Assembly (NCBI GenBank): GCA_944385455.1
Contig: CALWXI010000263.1
Coordinates: 1-6,421, forward strand
Length of the DNA stretch: 6,421 nt
Reading direction: 5' to 3'
From: an uncultured Oscillospiraceae bacterium
GTDB lineage: Bacteria > Bacillota > Clostridia > Oscillospirales > Oscillospiraceae
The notes below the pieces were generated by a model. It did not search any database. It was not told the origin of the DNA and saw only the letters and a program-made list of their open reading frames with translations. The position numbers and the translations under genes are program-made. Below, piece by piece: positions 1-4,146 of this stretch; the stretch's first letter is position 1; every line of letters begins with the position of its first letter.

Positions 1-640
1 TGGCCCCCAGAAGGTTGAAGTATTCAATGTGCATGGGCACGTCCATGGTGCGCAGCTTCATGCCCGCCATATCCTCGGGGCTGTTGATCTGGAAGCTGGA
101 GGTGATGTTCCGGAAGCCGCTCTCGCCATAGCCCAGGCCCACCATGCCGTATTCCTCCAGGCTGTCCAGGGCGTTCCGGCCGATCTCGCCGTCCAGCACT
201 GCGTAGGCGTGCTCGTTGCTGCTGAAGAGATAGGGGAGGTCGAAGATGTTGAAATCCTCGGAGATGTTGGCGAACAGGCCGCTGCTGTTGAGGACGAACT
301 CATAGGTCCCGTTCAGGCAGCCTTCCACCATCTCGGAGTCCGAGCCCAGCTGGCCGCCCACATAGATATCCAGGCCGTACTTGTTGTTCGTCTCCTCCCG
401 CAGACACTGGTCAAAATACACCTGGGCCTGATAGAAGGGATGTTCGCCGTCCATCAGGTTGGAGGAAATGCAGGAGAGCCATGTGTTTTCGGCTTCCCCC
501 CAATCCTGCTCCCCGGATCCGTCCTGCGCATCTGCCGGAGGATCTTCCGAGACGGTCTCGCCAGAGGAATTCCCACAGCCTGCGATGGAAACCAGGAGTG
601 ACGCGGCACACAGCAATGCAAAAAGCTTCTTTATTTTCAT
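1..640 (-). CDS. dctP: TRAP transporter solute-binding lipoprotein, DctP family (3' end cut by window)
   Basis: This is the extracytoplasmic substrate-binding subunit of a tripartite ATP-independent periplasmic (TRAP) transporter, which in a Gram-positive cell is tethered to the outer membrane face as a lipoprotein. Reading from the ATG at 640, the first 21 residues form a signal peptide (MKIKKLF, then a hydrophobic stretch) ending in lipobox IAGC with Cys22 as the lipidation site. A Ser/Gly/Glu/Asp-rich linker follows. DctP-type signatures come next: HPFYQAQVYFDQCL (helix 1 region), GGQLGSDSEMVEGCLNG, FNIFDLPYLF, and GMKLRTMDVPMH near the cut end. About 213 residues are present; the family is usually about 330-350. 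The small and large membrane subunits would be expected beyond position 1. The start is uncertain: GGAGG lies only 1 nt before this ATG, so TTG at 667 or ATA at 634 are alternatives. It has its own promoter and operator-like dyad. DctP proteins often bind C4-dicarboxylates or sugar acids; the substrate cannot be read here. Confidence 0.93.
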   Translation of the reverse strand, partial: MKIKKLFALLCAASLLVSIAGCGNSSGETVSEDPPADAQDGSGEQDWGEAENTWLSCISSNLMDGEHPFYQAQVYFDQCLREETNNKYGLDIYVGGQLGSDSEMVEGCLNGTYEFVLNSSGLFANISEDFNIFDLPYLFSSNEHAYAVLDGEIGRNALDSLEEYGMVGLGYGESGFRNITSSFQINSPEDMAGMKLRTMDVPMHIEYFNLLGA

Positions 641-670
641 TCCTCCATTATAAAAACGGTTTTTCAAACA

Positions 671-695
671 AGGCCTAACGTCTAACGTCAGACCT
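671..695. promoter_or_regulatory. 25-bp dyad, probable operator for the adjacent GntR regulator
   Basis: The segment is an imperfect palindrome centred on 683, with 9 of 12 base pairs symmetric. Its core at 680-693 is GTCTAACGTCAGAC, which has one asymmetric pair. It also contains a tandem direct repeat, CTAACGT at 675-681 and 682-688. It begins about 1 nt downstream of the predicted start of the dctP transcript (about 696), a position where a bound dimer would block transcription. FadR-type GntR proteins bind such dyads and commonly control the adjacent transporter. Assignment to the GntR protein at 775-1539 is inference from proximity. Confidence 0.55.
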
Positions 696-702
696 TTATT
701 GC

Positions 703-731
703 ATTATACAATCCCCACTGAGGCTTGTCAA
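703..731 (-). promoter_or_regulatory. Sigma-A promoter of the TRAP transporter gene
   Basis: On the minus strand, TTGACA (726-731) and TATAAT (703-708) are both perfect consensus hexamers separated by exactly 17 bp, with a TG dinucleotide one base upstream of the -10 element (extended -10). Transcription should begin near 696, giving a leader of about 56 nt before the ATG at 640. A promoter this strong next to a regulator gene is expected to be held in check by a repressor, in line with the dyad at 671-695. Confidence 0.85.
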
Positions 732-802
732 GAAACGATTGTGAGATTCGTGCAGTCTGAACGGCTCAATCGTTTTACAAGTCAGTGGGGTCGATTGCAT
801 AA
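704..802. repeat. Long imperfect inverted repeat spanning the gntR 3' end and the dctP promoter
   Basis: The left arm (704-741) and the right arm (767-802) are inverted copies. About 31 bases match, with two mismatches and three small gaps of 2-3 bases; shared blocks are CCCCACTGA, CTTGT and AAACGATTG. The loop is 25 nt (742-766). The right arm holds the last codons and TAA stop of the GntR gene; the left arm holds both hexamers of the dctP promoter. In minus-strand RNA it would fold into a long stem that ends just before the dctP transcription start. No U-tract follows, so a classical intrinsic terminator is not supported, although the structure could protect or attenuate the gntR message. 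Confidence 0.8.
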
Positions 803-1539
803 GCCTTCTGGATGGCGGCGGCGTCTGTCCGGATGATCTGAGATTTGGCCCAGAACTCCCGGTTCACCTCCAGATGATCCATCGCTGCCCGGCTGGCGCC
901 CACGGAATCCCGGGCGCAGATGCAGTCGCACATCTGCTGATGGGAGATGCGTGTCTTGCTCCAGAGCGGCGTCTGGCGGCTGATGTCGCTGAACACTTCA
1001 ACAGAGTAAATGATGATCGGCGTCAGGTTGCGGATCACCTGATTGTGGGTGCAAAGCGCGATGCACTCGTGGAACGCCTTGTCCACGGCGTGATGGGACT
1101 CATACGGCTCGTCCATGTCCACCACTTTTGCACAGTACGCCCGCAGCTTCTCCATGTCCTCTTCGTTGGCCCGCTGCGCCGCCAGATAAGCGGTCCATGG
1201 CTCGATCCTGGCCCGGACTTCCAGCAGATCCTGTGCCAGCTTCAGCTTGTCCTGCATGTAGGCAAATCCCAGAGGGTCCTCGCTCATGCCGGGGTTCCGC
1301 GTGACAAAGGTGCCCTTTCCGCGCCGGATCTCCACGATATTCCGGGCCACCAAAATTTTGAGAGCTTCCCGGATCGTGCTGCGGCCTACGTCCAGATATG
1401 CCATCAGCTCCACTTCCGTGGGGAGCTTGTCGTCCGGCTGCAGCTGCTGATCAATGATCATCTGGTTGATGCGATCGGCGATCTGCTCGGCCAGCGGCTT
1501 GTGGGGGATCTGGAGATCACTGAGTGTCGTAAGATCCAT
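775..1539 (-). CDS. GntR-family transcriptional regulator, FadR subfamily (FCD domain)
   Basis: This is a DNA-binding repressor or activator of 254 residues, the usual size for the FadR subgroup. The N-terminal winged helix-turn-helix (about residues 12-80) carries the family signature: LAEQIADRINQMI, LPTEVELMAYLDVGRSTIREALKIL, and wing GKGTFV. The C-terminal FCD effector domain (about 95-235) has the expected metal-ligand set: Asp153 and His157 (DKAFH), His200 (RISHQQM) and His222 (AMDHL). Such domains bind a divalent metal and a small carboxylate. The ATG at 1539 is chosen because AAGGAGG precedes it by 4 nt; an upstream in-frame start at 1626 would add 29 residues lacking family similarity. 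It lies just upstream of dctP on the same strand, so control of that transporter is the likely role (inference). Its last codons and stop lie in the inverted-repeat arm. Confidence 0.93.
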   Translation of the reverse strand: MDLTTLSDLQIPHKPLAEQIADRINQMIIDQQLQPDDKLPTEVELMAYLDVGRSTIREALKILVARNIVEIRRGKGTFVTRNPGMSEDPLGFAYMQDKLKLAQDLLEVRARIEPWTAYLAAQRANEEDMEKLRAYCAKVVDMDEPYESHHAVDKAFHECIALCTHNQVIRNLTPIIIYSVEVFSDISRQTPLWSKTRISHQQMCDCICARDSVGASRAAMDHLEVNREFWAKSQIIRTDAAAIQKAYAIDPTDL

Positions 1540-1672
1540 ATATCCTCCTTGCTGTATTGGATTTTTTGGAATGCCGCCCGTGAGGGAAGGCGTTCCTCCC
1601 GGCCGGAGGCTCTCCGCATGGAACATGCCGCTTTTGACAATAGGGGGGAGGCGTCCGGCTCAGGCGTTGTTT

Positions 1673-1701
1673 ATTATACCGATTCCCCGGAGGGTTGTAA
1701 A
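1673..1701 (-). promoter_or_regulatory. Sigma-A promoter of the GntR regulator gene
   Basis: On the minus strand, TTTACA (1696-1701) and TATAAT (1673-1678) are separated by 17 bp. Transcription would start near 1666, leaving a leader of roughly 125 nt before the ATG at 1539. The leader contains a short GC hairpin (CCTCC at 1595-1599 with GGAGG at 1605-1609), whose role is unknown. Confidence 0.8.
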
Positions 1702-1705
1702 GAAA

Positions 1706-1718
1706 AAATTGCCAATTT
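1706..1718. promoter_or_regulatory. 13-bp perfect palindrome upstream of the gntR promoter
   Basis: AAATTGCCAATTT is a perfect 6-1-6 palindrome. It lies just upstream of the gntR -35 element and 19 bp upstream of the divergent perR -35 element, a suitable place for a regulator acting on either promoter. It does not resemble the dyad at 671-695 or the Per box. AT-rich palindromes of this size can arise by chance, so function is only possible. Confidence 0.3.
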
Positions 1719-1737
1719 GTTTGATCAGGGGGAAGGC

Positions 1738-1765
1738 TTGACTTTTTTTGGGAGCTGCATATAAT
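1738..1765 (+). promoter_or_regulatory. Sigma-A promoter of the perR-rubrerythrin operon
   Basis: TTGACT (1738-1743) and TATAAT (1760-1765) are separated by 16 bp. The predicted transcription start is near 1772, giving a leader of about 35 nt. No other promoter is evident between here and 4081, so all three genes are probably transcribed from it. Confidence 0.8.
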
Positions 1766-1770
1766 TAAAA

Positions 1771-1785
1771 TTAGAATGATTTTAA
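1771..1785. promoter_or_regulatory. Per box (PerR/Fur-family operator)
   Basis: TTAGAATGATTTTAA matches the established Per box TTATAATnATTATAA at 12 of 14 specified positions and has the same 7-1-7 symmetry. A wider inverted repeat, AATTAAAAT (1763-1771) with ATTTTAATT (1779-1787), extends it. It covers the predicted transcription start, so a bound PerR dimer would block initiation. This implies autoregulated expression of the operon that is released when PerR is oxidised by peroxide or loses metal. Confidence 0.75.
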
Positions 1786-1806
1786 TTTGAAAGCGGACCG
1801 TTGCGT

Positions 1807-2184
1807 ATGACGAAATATGGAAAAAAGATCTGGGAGATCGTGGAAGCCTCCCGCGGCCATCCGACGGCGGAGCAGGTATTTGACGAGCTGCGGGGCGCCT
1901 GCCCCGGAGTGGCGCTGGCCACTGTGTACAACAATCTGAACCGGCTGTGCGGCGAGGGCCGCATCCGCAAAGTCTCGGTGGAGGGAATGCCGGACCGCTA
2001 TGACCGCGCGGCGCGGCATGACCATCTGGTGTGCAGGAACTGCGGCAGGCTGACGGACGTGGATCTGGAGGATCTCACGGAGGAGCTGGAGCGGAAGGCG
2101 GGGGTTCCCATCCTGGCCTATGATCTCAAGCTGATCTATCTTTGCGGGGAGTGCCGGAAGGCACGGGAAAAGGAGGGACGGTAA
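1807..2184 (+). CDS. perR: PerR-type peroxide-sensing repressor, Fur family
   Basis: This metal-dependent repressor senses peroxide in the PerR group through iron-catalysed oxidation of its histidine ligands. The 125-residue protein has a winged-helix domain (about 1-60; recognition region VALATVYNNLNRL) and a dimerisation domain. The structural zinc site is complete: Cys76/Cys79 and Cys113/Cys116. Residues aligning with the B. subtilis PerR regulatory site are all present: His18, Asp66, His71, His73 and Asp84. The Asp, rather than Glu, at the last position favours PerR over Fur. The protein starts about 20 residues later than B. subtilis PerR and so lacks the first helix. An in-frame TTG at 1801 would add only two residues; ATG at 1807 is preferred, 9 nt after a weak GGA. 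The gene leads an operon with iron proteins that reduce peroxide and has a Per box over its own start. Metal identity in vivo is not visible. Confidence 0.9.
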   Translation: MTKYGKKIWEIVEASRGHPTAEQVFDELRGACPGVALATVYNNLNRLCGEGRIRKVSVEGMPDRYDRAARHDHLVCRNCGRLTDVDLEDLTEELERKAGVPILAYDLKLIYLCGECRKAREKEGR

Positions 2185-2245
2185 AGAGGACGGGATTTTT
2201 GGATCGGATCGGGACGGCATCATTTACAAGAAAGGGGGAACGGAT

Positions 2246-2884
2246 ATGAGCAGATGGATATGCGGTGTCTGCGGGTATATCTACGATGAGGAGAAGGAGG
2301 GCACGCCCTTCCGGGAGCTGCCGGAGAGCTGGGCGTGTCCCCTGTGCAGGGCGGGGAAGCGGGCCTTTTCCCGGAAAACGGAGGAGGCGGCCAGGGCGCC
2401 GGCTCCTGCGGCGCCGTATCGGGGACAGACCCGGGGGCTGGGCGCCGGGGAGCTGGCGGCGGTGTGTTCCAATCTGGCCCGGGGCTGTGAAAAACAGCAT
2501 CAGGACCGTGAGGCGGCGCTGTTTCGGGAACTGGCGGACTATTTCACAGCCGCGGTGCCGCCGGTGCCGGAGGCCGGGACGGAAAAGCTGCTGGAGCTTG
2601 TCCGGAAGGATCTGGAGGAAGGATATCCGGCACTCAGCGCCGCGGCGTCGGCGGAGGGGGACCGGGGGACCCAGCGGATCTGCGTGTGGGGCGAGAAAGT
2701 GACGCGGATGCTGGAGGCGCTCCTGAGCCGGTATCAGGAGGAGGGCGCGGCCTTTTTGCAGGATACCCAGGTGTGGGTGTGCAGCGTCTGCGGCTTCCTC
2801 TATGTGGGAGACGAGGCGCCGGAGCTGTGTCCGGTGTGCAAGGTCCCCGCGTGGAAATTTGAAAAGGTGGAAGGGAGGCGCTGA
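2246..2884 (+). CDS. Rubredoxin-like protein with Cys4 sites at both ends and a helical centre
   Basis: This 212-residue protein is probably a cytoplasmic electron carrier. An N-terminal rubredoxin-type site is formed by Cys6/Cys9 (WICGVCGYIYD) and Cys31/Cys34 (WACPLC), with a loop shorter than classical rubredoxin. A Pro/Ala linker (about 50-60) leads to a helical region (about 65-172; blocks NLARGCEKQH, LFRELADYF, LLELVRKDLEEGYPA, EKVTRMLEALLSRY). A C-terminal rubrerythrin-type rubredoxin knuckle has Cys179/Cys182 and Cys195/Cys198. The layout copies rubrerythrin, but the helical part has no ExxH diiron motifs: EKVT stands where rubrerythrin has EKRH. It is therefore unlikely to be a peroxidase itself. 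The ATG is preceded by AAAGGGGG at 7 nt. It lies 61 nt after perR and 3 nt before the rubrerythrin fusion, suggesting it feeds electrons to that enzyme (inference). It resembles an uncharacterised clostridial rubredoxin-like family. Confidence 0.8.
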   Translation: MSRWICGVCGYIYDEEKEGTPFRELPESWACPLCRAGKRAFSRKTEEAARAPAPAAPYRGQTRGLGAGELAAVCSNLARGCEKQHQDREAALFRELADYFTAAVPPVPEAGTEKLLELVRKDLEEGYPALSAAASAEGDRGTQRICVWGEKVTRMLEALLSRYQEEGAAFLQDTQVWVCSVCGFLYVGDEAPELCPVCKVPAWKFEKVEGRR

Positions 2885-2887
2885 GAA

Positions 2888-4081
2888 ATGGAGCGGATCG
2901 CGGTGAGAAATCTGCGCTTGTGCACGAAGGACTGCCTGTGCCTGTATGTCTGCCCCACCGGGGCCACGGACACGGAGAACAGTATCATCGACGCCGGCAA
3001 ATGCGTGGGCTGCGGCGTGTGCGCCGATGCCTGTCCCAGCGGGGCCATCTCCATGGTCCCCGCTGACTACCCGCCTCAGCAGAAGAAAGCGGAGGACGTG
3101 ACGGCGGCGGCTTATGCGCTGGCTTCCGGAAAAGCGGTCCAGGAGAAGCTGGCAGCCCAGCTGGCGGCGGAGACGCCGTCGCCGGAGCTTGCCCGGCTGC
3201 TGGCGGCCGCGGCGAAGTCCATCCGTTTGGTGAATGAGGATCTGCTGCGGGAGGCAGGCTATATGCTGCCCCAGAGCGCCAATGCCCGCCGCCTGCTGGA
3301 GTCGTGGACCGCCAGCCCTCCGGGGCCGGATTTCCCGGCGGCGGCGGTCAGGGAGCTGCTGGAACGCATCCCCTGCAACGAAGAACCGAAAGGAGAAACA
3401 ACGCCTATGAGCAAGTGGAAATGCAAGGTCTGCGGCTATATCTATGAGGGCGAGAAGCTGCCGGAGGATTTTGCCTGTCCGGTGTGCCGCCAGCCCGCCT
3501 CCTCCTTTGAGAAGATCGAGGAGGCGCCCGCTCCCGCCCCAGACGCCGGGAAGTACGCCGGCACTCAGACGGAGAAGAACCTCCAGGCGGCCTTTTCCGG
3601 GGAATCCGAGGCCCGGAACAAGTACACCTATTTCGCCGATGTGGCCCAGCGGGAGGGATATGAGCAGATCGCGGCCCTGTTCCGCAAGACCGCCGAGAAC
3701 GAGCGGTCCCACGCCAAGATGTGGTTTGAGGAGCTCCGCGGCGTGGGCGGCACGGCGGAGAACCTGCTCCACGCCGCGGAGGGAGAGCACTACGAGTGGA
3801 CGGACATGTACGACGGCTTTGCCAAAACCGCCGAGGCGGAGGGCTTCCCGGAGCTGGCCGCCAAGTTCCGCCTGGTGGCCGCCATCGAAAAACGCCATGA
3901 GGAGCGCTACCGGGCGCTGCTGCGGAACGTGGAGACCGCCCAGGTGTTCGCCAAAAGCTCCGTCAAGGTGTGGGAGTGCCGCAACTGCGGCCACATCGCC
4001 GTGGGCACCAGCGCCCCGGAGGCGTGTCCCACCTGCGGCTACGCCCAGAGCTTTTTCGAGATCCATTGCGAGGAGTACTGA
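2888..4081 (+). CDS. rbr: Ferredoxin-rubredoxin-rubrerythrin fusion, probable NAD(P)H- or ferredoxin-linked peroxidase
   Basis: The 397-residue polypeptide has four parts. Residues 1-58 are a two-cluster [4Fe-4S] ferredoxin: Cys12/16/18/22 (irregular spacing) and Cys39/42/45/49 in classical CxxCxxCxxxCP. Residues 60-173 are an Ala-rich helical region of unknown role (motif LLREAGYMLPQSANAR). Residues 174-212 are a rubredoxin site (Cys179/182/197/200). Residues 226-347 are a rubrerythrin diiron bundle with all expected ligands: Glu239, Glu272/His275 (ERSH), Glu300, Glu303, Glu334/His337 (EKRH). A final rubredoxin knuckle has Cys364/367/380/383. Rubrerythrins reduce hydrogen peroxide to water in anaerobes; the N-terminal rubredoxin recalls reverse rubrerythrin, yet the usual C-terminal one is also present. 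GGGAGG lies 9 nt before the ATG and the upstream gene ends 3 nt away, so translation is probably coupled. Met174 has its own Shine-Dalgarno, implying recent gene fusion or a second product. The electron source is inferred. Confidence 0.9.
   Translation: MERIAVRNLRLCTKDCLCLYVCPTGATDTENSIIDAGKCVGCGVCADACPSGAISMVPADYPPQQKKAEDVTAAAYALASGKAVQEKLAAQLAAETPSPELARLLAAAAKSIRLVNEDLLREAGYMLPQSANARRLLESWTASPPGPDFPAAAVRELLERIPCNEEPKGETTPMSKWKCKVCGYIYEGEKLPEDFACPVCRQPASSFEKIEEAPAPAPDAGKYAGTQTEKNLQAAFSGESEARNKYTYFADVAQREGYEQIAALFRKTAENERSHAKMWFEELRGVGGTAENLLHAAEGEHYEWTDMYDGFAKTAEAEGFPELAAKFRLVAAIEKRHEERYRALLRNVETAQVFAKSSVKVWECRNCGHIAVGTSAPEACPTCGYAQSFFEIHCEEY
3389..3409 (+). promoter_or_regulatory. Internal Shine-Dalgarno and ATG for a free rubrerythrin
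   Basis: AAAGGAG at 3389-3395 is followed after 11 nt by an in-frame ATG at 3407-3409, codon 174 of the fusion. The protein from that Met (MSKWKCKVCGYIYEGE) begins exactly as a stand-alone rubrerythrin with an N-terminal rubredoxin would. The preceding codons, encoding PCNEEPKGETTP, look like translated intergenic sequence. It may start a separate 224-residue product or be a relic of two formerly separate genes. The spacing is slightly long. Confidence 0.5.
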
Positions 4082-4100
4082 GGTTTCCCGCACAAATCAG

Positions 4101-4146
4101 AACGCCCCGGGGCCGCGCCTTATGTGCGCGGCCCCGGGGCGTTTTT
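4101..4146 (+). terminator. Intrinsic terminator at the end of the perR operon
   Basis: A perfect 18-bp GC-rich stem (4101-4118 with 4126-4143) closes a 7-nt loop, CTTATGT, and the 3' arm runs into TTTTT at 4142-4146, 20 nt after the rubrerythrin stop codon. On the opposite strand the same stem begins just after the stop codon of the converging SEDS gene, so it probably serves both genes, although the minus-side T-run is weak. Confidence 0.92.

Noticed and set aside
29..601. 190-codon plus-strand open frame opposite dctP
   Set aside because: The minus strand encodes clear DctP signatures and a lipobox; the plus frame is a GC-driven shadow.
647..652. TATAAT immediately upstream of the dctP ATG, suggesting a leaderless transcript
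   Set aside because: No -35 element at suitable spacing (GGCCTT at 17 bp), whereas a perfect consensus promoter lies at 703-731.
704..802. The long inverted repeat as a classical rho-independent terminator of gntR
   Set aside because: No U-rich tract follows either arm; the minus-strand sequence after the stem is GCAATAAAGG.
874..1764. 296-codon plus-strand open frame opposite the GntR gene
   Set aside because: The opposite strand encodes a complete FadR-type regulator with promoter and ribosome binding site; this frame has none of these and no family motif.
2126..4093. 655-codon open frame on the minus strand opposite the perR operon
   Set aside because: Its translation is Arg/Leu/Gly/His/Pro-rich with no recognisable motif, and it lies exactly opposite two genes with intact Cys4 and diiron motifs; it is an effect of high GC content.
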